The notes under the pieces are model-generated. The model ran no database searches, was not told the DNA's origin, and saw only the letters and a program-made list of their open reading frames with translations. Both the position numbers and the translations under genes were made by a program. Below, piece by piece: positions 44,131 through 52,993 of a stretch of DNA of 64,000 bases (the first letter of the stretch is position 1; each line of letters starts with the position of its first letter). The stretch is taken from contig CAZBNP010000014.1 in the NCBI GenBank assembly GCA_964493505.1, positions 62,001-126,000 on the forward strand, given 5' to 3'. Origin of the DNA: Chryseosolibacter sp964493505. Its GTDB lineage: Bacteria > Bacteroidota > Bacteroidia > Cytophagales > Cyclobacteriaceae.

Positions 44131-45021
44131 ATGCAGGCAATCCGAAAGCGGGAAGGGTTTGAAGGACAACGGGCAATCGTCCTTCCGAAGAAAATCCTCG
44201 AAGTGTGCGGGTACACCCCGCCCGTAAATTCACTGTATGTTACCGATATTGGCTTTTATCCTCGCGCCGGTTATCACTACCGCGAACGAAGTCGCGGGAT
44301 ATCACAAAACATTCTGATCTACTGCACGGAAGGGAAAGGCTGGCTGGAAGTGCCATCCGGGCGGTTCCCGGTGAATCCGAACGAATTCATTATCATCCCT
44401 GCCGACATGCCACACAAGTACGGCGCTGACGAAAAGAACCCTTGGACGATCTATTGGGCTCATTTCAAAGGTATTCAGTCACCGTCGCTTGTCTCAATGC
44501 TCTCCCGTCAGTTCAGGGAGTTTGTCGTATACTCACCCTTCCTTGAGGAACGCCTGCGCATCTTTGACTCTATCTATGAATCGCTTGAGTCGGGTTACAG
44601 CCTTGACAATCTATCGTATTCCGGTATCAGTTTCTCCTATTTGCTGGCTTCATTCTGTTTTACAGGGAAATTCGCTTCAGCGCACGCCCATCACGGCATT
44701 GAAAAAGGTCCCGTTGATCTGTCGATCGAATTCATGCGGAATCACCTGGATAAGTCGCTGACACTGGAAGAGATCGCATCGTCAATTAATCTATCCGTTT
44801 CACACTTTTCAAGCATCTTCCGGAAGAAGACAGGCTATTCACCCGTCGTGTACTTCAACCATCTCAAGATCCAGCATGCCTGCCAGTATCTTCACTTCAC
44901 TGTGTTGAGGATCAATGAAATATCCTTGAAACTTGGAATTGAAGATCCCTACTATTTCTCCCGCATGTTCACGAAAATCATGGGTATTTCTCCCCTTGAA
45001 TACCGCAACAAAAAGCACTGA
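44131..45021 (+). CDS. AraC family transcriptional regulator
   Basis: A 296-residue one-component regulator. The N-terminal cupin-type sugar-sensing domain (about 35-150) has ILIYCTEGKGWLEV and NEFIIIPADMPHKYGADE. The C-terminal double helix-turn-helix (about 190-295) reads LTLEEIASSINLSVSHFSSIFRKK and INEISLKLGIEDPYYFSRMFTK. It lies between the divergent DUF5107/galT arm and the transporter/SusCD arm, so it is the natural candidate to activate both in response to galactose or an alpha-galactoside. Confidence 0.92.
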   Translation: MQAIRKREGFEGQRAIVLPKKILEVCGYTPPVNSLYVTDIGFYPRAGYHYRERSRGISQNILIYCTEGKGWLEVPSGRFPVNPNEFIIIPADMPHKYGADEKNPWTIYWAHFKGIQSPSLVSMLSRQFREFVVYSPFLEERLRIFDSIYESLESGYSLDNLSYSGISFSYLLASFCFTGKFASAHAHHGIEKGPVDLSIEFMRNHLDKSLTLEEIASSINLSVSHFSSIFRKKTGYSPVVYFNHLKIQHACQYLHFTVLRINEISLKLGIEDPYYFSRMFTKIMGISPLEYRNKKH

Positions 45022-45129
45022 CCCGAACGATCAGGCATAAGCATCAGGCCATAAAATAATCCATCATTAAAATCTAATTCTCCATTCAAACGTTTGCGTC
45101 AATCTTCCACTTTTGTACAAACAGCCAGA

Positions 45130-46458
45130 GTGAAGAAGAATAGTTACATTATCCTGATCAGCCTGATAGCAGCTTTCGGCGGACTTCTTTTTGGGTTCGA
45201 CATCGCGATCTTTTCGGGTACGATCCCGTTTATTCAGCCCTATTATCAGTTGACTGAGGCTCAACTTGGCTGGACGGGCAGCTCTCTTTATGTTGGCTGC
45301 GTCATCGGCACGATGATCACCGGATATGTGTCTGATCGGTATGGACGAAAGCTTCCGCTCACAATAGCTGCCGGAATTTTCATGGTCTCCTCCGTGCTGA
45401 TGGGTTGGGCTTCCAGTTACTCCATGCTCATCGTCTGGCGAATCATTGCCGGGATCGGGGTCGGTGCGGCTTCCATGCTTTCTCCATTGTATATCGCGGA
45501 GGTTAGTCCCGCAGCGATCCGGGGCCGTATGGTGTCTGTCAACCAGCTGACGGTTGTGGTCGGCATTCTGCTGGCCTACTTTTCCAGCTATTTTCTCGCC
45601 GGTGTCGAAGACAACTGGCGCTGGATGTTCACCTCCGGAGCGGCTCCTGCACTGCTCTTCTTTATCTGTGTATTTCTCGTGCCGGAGAGTCCGCGATGGT
45701 TGCTGAGCAAAGGCTATGTCGAAAAAGCGCGGAGCGTTCTGGGTAAGATATCCGGTGAGGAGAATGCTGATAAAGGGATCGCCGCAATACAATCGGGTAT
45801 GCAACACCAGGTGAAAGGCAAGTGGTCGGATCTGATGAGACCGGGCATAGGTTTCCTCGTAGGACTGGGCATTACGATTGCTGTCTTCCAGCAAATCTCC
45901 GGTGCTAACGCAATCTTCTTCTATGCGCCGATCATCTTCGAAAAGGCAGGGATGGATGTGAGTAGCCAACTTTTCCAGCAGATTATAATCGGCGCGGTCA
46001 ACCTGATCTTCACAGTAGTGGCGATGCAATTGGTGGACAAGGTCGGGCGCAAGAAACTGATGCTTGCGGGTTCTTCGCTGATGGCGTTCTGGCTTTTGCT
46101 GGTAGGGCTTTGCTTTCACTTCAATTTTTTCGAGGGCTATATACTGACATTGCTTGTGCTCGCTTTCATCGCAACATACGCCTCGACACTCGCTCCTGTC
46201 ACCTGGGTGCTGATCTCGGAAATATTTCCCACCAGGATTCGCGGCCTCGCGGTTTCGCTGGCAACGGGAATGTTGTGGGTTGCGTGCTTTGCGCTGGCTT
46301 ATGGATTTCCGGTACTGATCGACGTACTGGATGCACCGCAGACATTCATTCTGTTTTCGGGAATATGTCTGTTGTACTTCTTTATCCTGCTAAAGTTTGC
46401 TCCGGAGACAAAGGGAAAAACACTGGAACAATTTGAGGCGGAAGTGATAAGACACTGA
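45130..46458 (+). CDS. Sugar porter family MFS transporter
   Basis: An inner-membrane proton-coupled monosaccharide symporter of the GalP/XylE type with twelve helices. Family signatures are GFDIAIFSGTIPFIQ in TM1, SDRYGRKLPL and DKVGRKKLML at the two RxGRR-like loops, VPESPRWLL after TM6, QQISGANAIFFYAP in TM7 and PETKGKTLEQFE at the C-terminus. GTG 45130 (VKKNSYIILI) is the likelier start; TTG 45094 adds 12 polar residues. It should bring galactose released by GH36/GH97 into the cytoplasm for the Leloir enzymes. Confidence 0.93.
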   Translation: MKKNSYIILISLIAAFGGLLFGFDIAIFSGTIPFIQPYYQLTEAQLGWTGSSLYVGCVIGTMITGYVSDRYGRKLPLTIAAGIFMVSSVLMGWASSYSMLIVWRIIAGIGVGAASMLSPLYIAEVSPAAIRGRMVSVNQLTVVVGILLAYFSSYFLAGVEDNWRWMFTSGAAPALLFFICVFLVPESPRWLLSKGYVEKARSVLGKISGEENADKGIAAIQSGMQHQVKGKWSDLMRPGIGFLVGLGITIAVFQQISGANAIFFYAPIIFEKAGMDVSSQLFQQIIIGAVNLIFTVVAMQLVDKVGRKKLMLAGSSLMAFWLLLVGLCFHFNFFEGYILTLLVLAFIATYASTLAPVTWVLISEIFPTRIRGLAVSLATGMLWVACFALAYGFPVLIDVLDAPQTFILFSGICLLYFFILLKFAPETKGKTLEQFEAEVIRH

Positions 46459-46600
46459 ATACTATACTGTAACCAAAACTGAACATTTTATGAAGACAGA
46501 TCTACCGGCTGAAAAAAAATCCAACCACCATTGGTGGTACACTGTCTTCCTTTTTTAAGGTATTGCAAATACACAAATCAGGATTATACAAAAGGATACT

Positions 46601-49600
46601 ATGAAGAATAAATTACAGATGTTGTTCATCGCGTTGCTGGTGATAGTTCCCGGCACGCTGCTGGCGAGTGAAGATCAGGCTACGAGGGTTTCAGGTATCG
46701 TGACCGATGCAGGTGACCCGCTGCCTGGTGTGAATGTTCTTGTTAAGGGAACGACCATTGGAACCGTGACTGGCGTTGACGGACGTTACACCCTGGACAT
46801 TCCGTCCGGTGGGTCCGTACTGGTGTTTTCATTTATCGGGTATTTGACAGAAGAGGTAGTTGTGGGAGGGCGGACGACGATTGATGTCATGCTCCGGCAG
46901 GATGTCACTACGTTGAACGAAGTTGTTGTTGTTGGTGCCGTAATGAAGAAGAGTGACCTGACGGGCGCGGTCGCGGCCCTGGAAGGTGAAAAGCTCGTTG
47001 AGGTCCCGACAGCAAGCATTACCCAGGCTATGGCAGGCAGGATGTCCGGCGTGCTGATTCAGAGTAGTCCCGGCGTTTCCGGAGGTGCCAGTATCAAGAT
47101 ACGCGGCAATAACTCACTCCAGTTTGGCAACAATCCGATCTTCGTCGTCGACGGGTTGATCATGGATGGCGGACTTAACCTGATCAATCCAGGCGACATC
47201 GCGAGTATCGATGTTCTGAAAGATGCTTCGGCTACTGCTATCTACGGTTCACGCGGCGCCAATGGCGTTGTGATTGTTACGACCAAGAAAGGCCGAAAGG
47301 GTGAGGGCCGTGTCACTTACGACGGCTGGGCCGGCATACAGGAATTCTCACGCACCATGCCGCGGCTGGGTGCCCGGGATATGTTCGATCTCCGCATCGA
47401 TGCCTATGCCAATGCTTATATGGATGCCAACCCCGGGGCTAATCGCCAGGACCACATCAACAACGCATTGCTCAGTCCGGATTTTTCCGTCGCTTTCTCC
47501 GATTACGAGTTTGAAACATACAACTCCGGGCGAAGCTATGACTGGCTGGATGCCGTCACGCGCCAGGGTCAACAGCAGAATCACAATATCAGTTTTTCGA
47601 AAGGAACCGACGAGGGGACGTACTATGTCAGTTTCAACTATACGCGCAACAGGGGGTTGATGGAAAACTCGACCTACAACCGCTACACCGGGCGGGTGAA
47701 CCTCGATCAGAATATCCGGTCCTGGCTGAGAGTTGGAACCAATACGACCTACGCCAGGAGTCACGAGACATACGTTCAGGGTGGTGTATTCAGCATCGCC
47801 AACGCGGCCAACCCGCTGCTGCCGGTCAACGATAGCATCAACTATCTGAAATGGGCAGGACTTGAAATGCTCGATCATTACAACCCGCTCCGAAGTCTGG
47901 GTATCGACGGTGATGGATACCAGACCAGGCTGATGACGAGTAACTATATCAACGTCAAGCCTGTTGACAAGGTCAATATCCGCACTACGTTTTCGGCGGA
48001 TATTATGGATCAACGCGACTTCTGGTACACACCGCGTGATATCGGGCAGTCCATTCGCAATTCCACGGATGGAACAGCTAGCCAGCGCAACGATCACTGG
48101 CTTAACTGGCAGTGGGACAACACGGTCACTTACGAGGCGCTCTCCGGTGAGCACAACCTTACCGCGCTCGCCGGCTTCAGCCTTCAGCAAAATAAATGGG
48201 ACTATAATCAACTGAACGCTACCGGGTTTGCCACTGACGACTTTTCGTATAAGTACGTAAGCGGTGCCTACCTGCGCGACCAGTTCCAAATGTCGTCCAA
48301 CTTCACTACTTCCTCACTCATGTCATACACCGGGCGGATCAACTACTCTTACAATGAAAAATATTTTGCCACGGTCACGGCTCGTTACGACGGCTCGTCG
48401 CGTTTTGATTCAGGCAACAAATGGGGTGTGTTTCCCTCGGTAGCGGTTGGCTGGAATATCGCGGAGGAAGAATTCTTTCGCAGCCTGGGTCTCAACTTCG
48501 TGAATATCGCCAAGCTACGCGCAGGGTATGGAATAGCCGGTAATCAGAACATCCCGAACTTCGCCTACAAGACATTGTACTATCCCCAATACACAAGCGG
48601 GTCAGTAACGTACGTGTCCGACGGACGACTGGGTAATACCACACTTGTATGGGAGAAGCAGAAGCAGTTAAACCTCGGCCTTGATCTGGTGCTGATGGAT
48701 AACAGAGTCAATCTTACGGTGGACTACTTCACTATTGACAACGAAGACCTCCTGATGCAACGCACCCTTTCCTATACGACCGGGTTTAGCAATGTCATTT
48801 CCAATATCGGCGCACTGGAGAACAAGGGTATCGAACTGGGTGTTGTGGCCGATGTTGTCAAAAGCGGACCATTTACGTGGAGTGTCTCGGGTAATATCTC
48901 TTCCGCCCGGAACAAGATCACCAAGCTGTATGGAGATGTACCGGCTATCTATAACAAGGGTGGTTTTACCGGGGTTGAAATACAACGCGAAGGAAACTTT
49001 TTCCTGGGTGAGTCCCTCAACTCTATTTATGTCTACAAGTTCGACAAGATCGCGCAGGAGGCCGACATGGACCGGGTCGCGGGAATGGAACTCGGCGGAC
49101 GTATCGTGCGGCCTGGCGATGTTCTTCCCCTGGACAGAGACGGTAACAATATTATCAACGACGATGACAGGTATGTTGTCGGAAGCAAGGATCCAAAGTT
49201 CTACGGTGGGTTTTCCACCGATATGGAGTATCGAAATTTTTCACTGAACGCGGTATTCACATACAACTATGGAGCTAAGCGCATCAGTTATCTCTATGAA
49301 GGATTCATGAACGGATCGGGTATATCGGCCGCGCATCGCGATATGCTGGATCGCTGGACACCTACACATACCGATACCAATGTGCCGCGCGCTTACAACG
49401 GCGGAGGTCGTTACAACCTGAGCGATGTTGATTGGGGTGTACAGGATGCTTCGTTCCTCAGACTTTCCGCGCTTACGCTGGCCTATACAGTACCGCTTGA
49501 TGTCGTTAGCAAAGCGAAAATGAATAACCTGCGCGTTTACTTCACCGGAAGCAATCTTTTCGTGAACACGAAATACAAAGGATACGATCCGGAAGGTGGG

Positions 49601-49654
49601 GATGATTACCCGATGTCGCGGATGTATGTGGCCGGTATTAACATCGGTTTTTGA
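46601..49654 (+). CDS. SusC/RagA family TonB-linked outer-membrane transporter
   Basis: A 1017-residue outer-membrane transporter of the alpha-galactoside locus. It has a signal peptide (LLVIVPGTLLASE), a carboxypeptidase-like regulatory domain (VSGIVTDAGDPLPGVNVLVKG), a plug with EVVVVGAVMKKSDLTGAV and KIRGNNSLQFGNNPIFVVDG, and a barrel ending in AGINIGF. The susD partner follows within 40 bases. About 140 bases separate it from the MFS gene, so it may have its own promoter. Predicted cargo is an alpha-galactose-containing oligosaccharide, judged from the downstream hydrolases. Confidence 0.96.
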   Translation: MKNKLQMLFIALLVIVPGTLLASEDQATRVSGIVTDAGDPLPGVNVLVKGTTIGTVTGVDGRYTLDIPSGGSVLVFSFIGYLTEEVVVGGRTTIDVMLRQDVTTLNEVVVVGAVMKKSDLTGAVAALEGEKLVEVPTASITQAMAGRMSGVLIQSSPGVSGGASIKIRGNNSLQFGNNPIFVVDGLIMDGGLNLINPGDIASIDVLKDASATAIYGSRGANGVVIVTTKKGRKGEGRVTYDGWAGIQEFSRTMPRLGARDMFDLRIDAYANAYMDANPGANRQDHINNALLSPDFSVAFSDYEFETYNSGRSYDWLDAVTRQGQQQNHNISFSKGTDEGTYYVSFNYTRNRGLMENSTYNRYTGRVNLDQNIRSWLRVGTNTTYARSHETYVQGGVFSIANAANPLLPVNDSINYLKWAGLEMLDHYNPLRSLGIDGDGYQTRLMTSNYINVKPVDKVNIRTTFSADIMDQRDFWYTPRDIGQSIRNSTDGTASQRNDHWLNWQWDNTVTYEALSGEHNLTALAGFSLQQNKWDYNQLNATGFATDDFSYKYVSGAYLRDQFQMSSNFTTSSLMSYTGRINYSYNEKYFATVTARYDGSSRFDSGNKWGVFPSVAVGWNIAEEEFFRSLGLNFVNIAKLRAGYGIAGNQNIPNFAYKTLYYPQYTSGSVTYVSDGRLGNTTLVWEKQKQLNLGLDLVLMDNRVNLTVDYFTIDNEDLLMQRTLSYTTGFSNVISNIGALENKGIELGVVADVVKSGPFTWSVSGNISSARNKITKLYGDVPAIYNKGGFTGVEIQREGNFFLGESLNSIYVYKFDKIAQEADMDRVAGMELGGRIVRPGDVLPLDRDGNNIINDDDRYVVGSKDPKFYGGFSTDMEYRNFSLNAVFTYNYGAKRISYLYEGFMNGSGISAAHRDMLDRWTPTHTDTNVPRAYNGGGRYNLSDVDWGVQDASFLRLSALTLAYTVPLDVVSKAKMNNLRVYFTGSNLFVNTKYKGYDPEGGDDYPMSRMYVAGINIGF

Positions 49655-49689
49655 TAGTCGATATTCAACGAATGCAAAGAAACAATATT

Positions 49690-51237
49690 ATGAAGATCAA
49701 TAGTGGATTAGTGAAAGCAATGGCCTTTATGCTGCTGGTTTCCAGTTCATGTTCGGATTTCCTGAACGAAGAGCCGCAGACTGCGCTTACCCAGGAGCAA
49801 GTGTTCGCAGAACTGGACAACATCGAGCCACTCATTATGGGGCTATACACGAGCTGGCGTAACACGAAGAAGGACAGGGGCGGATTCATGTTTTCGCTCG
49901 GGACCGATGAATCACAGCAGGGTGCTTATCAGGTGATGACGGAGGCAGGTCAGGCCGGACTCGACCGTTACGACGGATTTCTCGCACCCAGTAATACAGC
50001 GCTCGCGCAGCAATGGGACAGCCGATGGCCGGTAATCAGCGCTGCGGCTACTGCTATCTATTCACTGAACGCCAATCAACAGGACCCTGCAAGACGATAC
50101 TTGTTGCTCGGAGAAGCGTCGTTTATCCGCGCCGCACTGAACTTTGAGATCGCGCAGTACTGGGGTGAGATCCCGGTCATCGATCTGGACAAACTCAGCG
50201 AATATGGCACCGCACGGCAACCGCTGCCGGTGGTGTATGACGCGATCATCAGCGACCTTGAAACGGCGATCGAGTATCTGCCCGATACACAGAGCGACGC
50301 GCGCAGGGCAACGAAAACAGCCGCGCATGCGTTGCTGGGCAAGGTTTACCTCTATGCCCAGGAGGAGTCGGGCTTCCGCGACTATGAGAAAGCCAGGGTA
50401 CAGTTTGAAGCCGTGATCGGCAGCGGCAAGCACAGCCTTGCGACAAACTATGCAGACCTTTGGGATCCTTCCAAATTCAACCTGCCTGAATCGATCTACT
50501 CGTTCCAGTTCAACAACGTGTGGCCCGACAATAATCAGATCCAGTGGCAGATGGGGTCGCGTTCGCTGGCAAACCTCGACCAATACTGCTATTTCGGCGG
50601 CTACGACCTGATGGTTCCCACGGAGTATGCCTATATGACCGTTGATGAAGGTGGCGTGTGGGAAGATGGCGACCTCAGAAGAAATGAAAGTATCCGCTAC
50701 GACTTTGAATACAACGGGGTCACACCCGTAGTGGAAGGCTGGATGGGCGGAGATGAGCTTGACCCCCATGTTAAGAAATACGAAGACCAGCGTCTTGATG
50801 GATCCAATAGTTTCTGGTACTCCGGCAAGAACATGTTCTTCCTGCGCTATTCGGATATACTACTGTGCTATGCGGAAACGCTGAACGAAACCGCAAGCAC
50901 CGGATTGGCGGTGGCGGAAGTGAATAAGGTAAGGGCCCGCGCGTGGGGAGGAACACTGCCTCCGGATAAGGCGTGGAGCGAAGGCATGTCACAATCCGAG
51001 TTCCGCACGAAGATACTGGATGAAAGGATGCGCGAGCTCTGCTTTGAAGGATGGAGAAGAATGGACCTGAACCGCTATGGCCAACTGGTGGACCTGGTAT
51101 CGGAGCGCAATCAATGGGCAAGGGAGAGTGGTACCATCCGTCCTTTCCACAAACGCTATCCTATTCCTCAACTGGAGATACTCCAAAACGAAGATATCGG
51201 CCTGGAGGATCAGAACGAAGGATACACAAATCAATAG
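49690..51237 (+). CDS. SusD/RagB family substrate-binding lipoprotein
   Basis: A 515-residue surface lipoprotein paired with the preceding SusC. From ATG 49690 the signal peptide ends in the lipobox SSSC (Cys near 21). An earlier TTG overlapping the SusC stop was rejected because it would put polar residues before the signal. The SusD core is seen in EASFIRAALNFEIAQYWGEIPV. The C-terminal RagB domain ends with DERMRELCFEGWRRMDLNRYG and RYPIPQLEILQN. It should bind the oligosaccharide and act as the lid on SusC. Confidence 0.94.
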   Translation: MKINSGLVKAMAFMLLVSSSCSDFLNEEPQTALTQEQVFAELDNIEPLIMGLYTSWRNTKKDRGGFMFSLGTDESQQGAYQVMTEAGQAGLDRYDGFLAPSNTALAQQWDSRWPVISAAATAIYSLNANQQDPARRYLLLGEASFIRAALNFEIAQYWGEIPVIDLDKLSEYGTARQPLPVVYDAIISDLETAIEYLPDTQSDARRATKTAAHALLGKVYLYAQEESGFRDYEKARVQFEAVIGSGKHSLATNYADLWDPSKFNLPESIYSFQFNNVWPDNNQIQWQMGSRSLANLDQYCYFGGYDLMVPTEYAYMTVDEGGVWEDGDLRRNESIRYDFEYNGVTPVVEGWMGGDELDPHVKKYEDQRLDGSNSFWYSGKNMFFLRYSDILLCYAETLNETASTGLAVAEVNKVRARAWGGTLPPDKAWSEGMSQSEFRTKILDERMRELCFEGWRRMDLNRYGQLVDLVSERNQWARESGTIRPFHKRYPIPQLEILQNEDIGLEDQNEGYTNQ

Positions 51238-51329
51238 AGACACAACGTGATGGCGCTGGCAACTTCTTGTGGAAATCCTCAGCAGACGCCTTCACACAAA
51301 AAATCGATTTACTCTAAACGAATGACACC

Positions 51330-52931
51330 GTGAAAACAAACCTACACCAATCCTGTAAAGCAGTTCCTGTAAGCTTCAGAGAAACATTTGTTCTCGTCCG
51401 CGTAGCCACATTCCTCATGGTTCTTGTGCTTGCAGTTGCCTGTAACAAAGATGACGAGGAAGCTCCTCCCGAATTGACGATCACGTCGATCTCGCCCGAC
51501 TCCGGCGGAGAAGGCACGGAAGTGAACATCAATGGCACGGGTTTCAGTGCGATAGCATCGGAGAATACGGTAACGCTGAACGACAAGGCTTGTCCGGTAA
51601 TCGTAACCACGACAACGTTGCTGAAAGTTACCATACCTGCCGACGCGGGAAGTGGTAACCTGGTAGTGACGTCCCGGGGAAGGACGGCGCAGAGCCCAAC
51701 GTTTACATTTGTTCCTGCAGAACCGAATCTGACAATATCGTCGATCAGCCCGGCTTCGGGCCCGAAAGGCACGCAGGTGGTGATCACGGGAACGGGCTTC
51801 AAGGCAGCAGCATCTGATAATACCGTTACATTGAATGGCATAGCCTGTACGGTCACCAGTGCGTCCGTTAGCCAACTCACGATTGTAATACCCGCCGGCG
51901 CTGGCAGCGGCAACATCGAGGTAACCGTGAACGGCAATACTGTGCAGAGCGAATTGTTCGACTATGTTAAAACCACGACGGTCAGTACCCTGGCAGGTAG
52001 TGTCTCCGGGTTTGTCGATGGGCTTGGTACGGCTGCCCAATTCTCACAGCCGCATACTGTTGCCGTTGACCCGGATGGAAATGTCTACGTTGCAGACATG
52101 AATAACCATGCTATACGGAAGATCACTCCTAATGGAGAGGTAACGCTCTTTGCCGGTGGAACGCAGGGCGACGCCGATGGCGGCGGAGCGGACGCCCAGT
52201 TTAACTATCCTTACGGTGTTGCAACCGATGAGGACGGGAACGTGTATGTGGCCGACACGCATAACCATAAAGTCAGGAAAATCACTCCTGCTGGTGTGGT
52301 GACAACCCTTGCGGGAAGCACGGGGGGCTCGGCGGATGGAGCAGGGGCGGACGCGCAATTCTATTACCTAACCGGAATAACGGTGGGTGAAGATGGCAAT
52401 ATCTATGTAGCCGATAAAGACAATCACAAGATCAGAAAAGTAACTCCCGCCGGCGTGGTGACGACACTGGCAGGCAGTACCTCGGGCTTTGCCGATGGCA
52501 CAGGATCTGAGGCGCAGTTCTCCCAGCCTTATACGGTCGCGGTTGACAGCGATGGAAACGTTTATGCAGCCGACGCCGGCAACCACAGAATACGGAAAAT
52601 AACTCAAAGTGGTGTTGTCACAACGCTCGCGGGCGAGTCGCAGGGTGACGCCGATGGCACCGGCGCAGCAGCTCAGTTCAATTATCCCTATGGTGTCGCC
52701 ACCGATACGGATGGAAACGTGTATGTAGCCGATACCCACAACCACAAGGTGAAGAAAGTAACGCCTGCGGGCGTGGTCACAACGGTTGCCGGAACTACGG
52801 GCGGCTCGGCCGATGGTGGGGAAACGGAGGCTCAGTTTTATTATCTCACCGACTTAATAGTGGATGAAGACGGCACTATCTATGTAGCGGAAAAGGATAG
52901 TCACAGGATAAGAGTGATAACTTTCGATTGA
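51330..52931 (+). CDS. IPT/TIG domains plus NHL beta-propeller lipoprotein
   Basis: A 533-residue surface lipoprotein with a GTG start and lipobox VLAVAC (Cys near 38). Two tandem IPT/TIG domains (each ISPDSGGEGTEVNINGTGF-like, about 50-130 and 135-215) lead into an NHL propeller. The propeller has six blades of the pattern DGNVYVADxxNHxIRKITPxGxVTTLAG. Blades 1-3 and 4-6 look like a recent internal duplication: both halves end with GGSADG(A/G)...AQFYYLTxxxVxEDGxIYVAxKDxHxIR. Its place after susD matches SusE/F-type glycan-binding proteins, so it probably binds the substrate or holds the complex. Confidence 0.85.
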   Translation: MKTNLHQSCKAVPVSFRETFVLVRVATFLMVLVLAVACNKDDEEAPPELTITSISPDSGGEGTEVNINGTGFSAIASENTVTLNDKACPVIVTTTTLLKVTIPADAGSGNLVVTSRGRTAQSPTFTFVPAEPNLTISSISPASGPKGTQVVITGTGFKAAASDNTVTLNGIACTVTSASVSQLTIVIPAGAGSGNIEVTVNGNTVQSELFDYVKTTTVSTLAGSVSGFVDGLGTAAQFSQPHTVAVDPDGNVYVADMNNHAIRKITPNGEVTLFAGGTQGDADGGGADAQFNYPYGVATDEDGNVYVADTHNHKVRKITPAGVVTTLAGSTGGSADGAGADAQFYYLTGITVGEDGNIYVADKDNHKIRKVTPAGVVTTLAGSTSGFADGTGSEAQFSQPYTVAVDSDGNVYAADAGNHRIRKITQSGVVTTLAGESQGDADGTGAAAQFNYPYGVATDTDGNVYVADTHNHKVKKVTPAGVVTTVAGTTGGSADGGETEAQFYYLTDLIVDEDGTIYVAEKDSHRIRVITFD

Positions 52932-52993
52932 TTCCTGCTGTCACCGTCTGACGGTATACCGGAAGAAGTTGTTATTGGAGAAGATTAGCTAAG

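Noticed and set aside
45067..46119. Minus-strand open frame of 350 codons over the MFS transporter
   Set aside because: It is antisense to a transporter with every family motif. The product is His/Asp/Arg-rich with no domain.
46524..46538. ACCACC-ATT-GGTGGT palindrome after the MFS gene as a terminator
   Set aside because: The stem is only six pairs, with the T-run about ten bases away. It may be an operator, but nothing else supports either reading.
47348..48289. Minus-strand open frame of 313 codons inside susC
   Set aside because: It is antisense to the well-supported SusC barrel and has no known domain.
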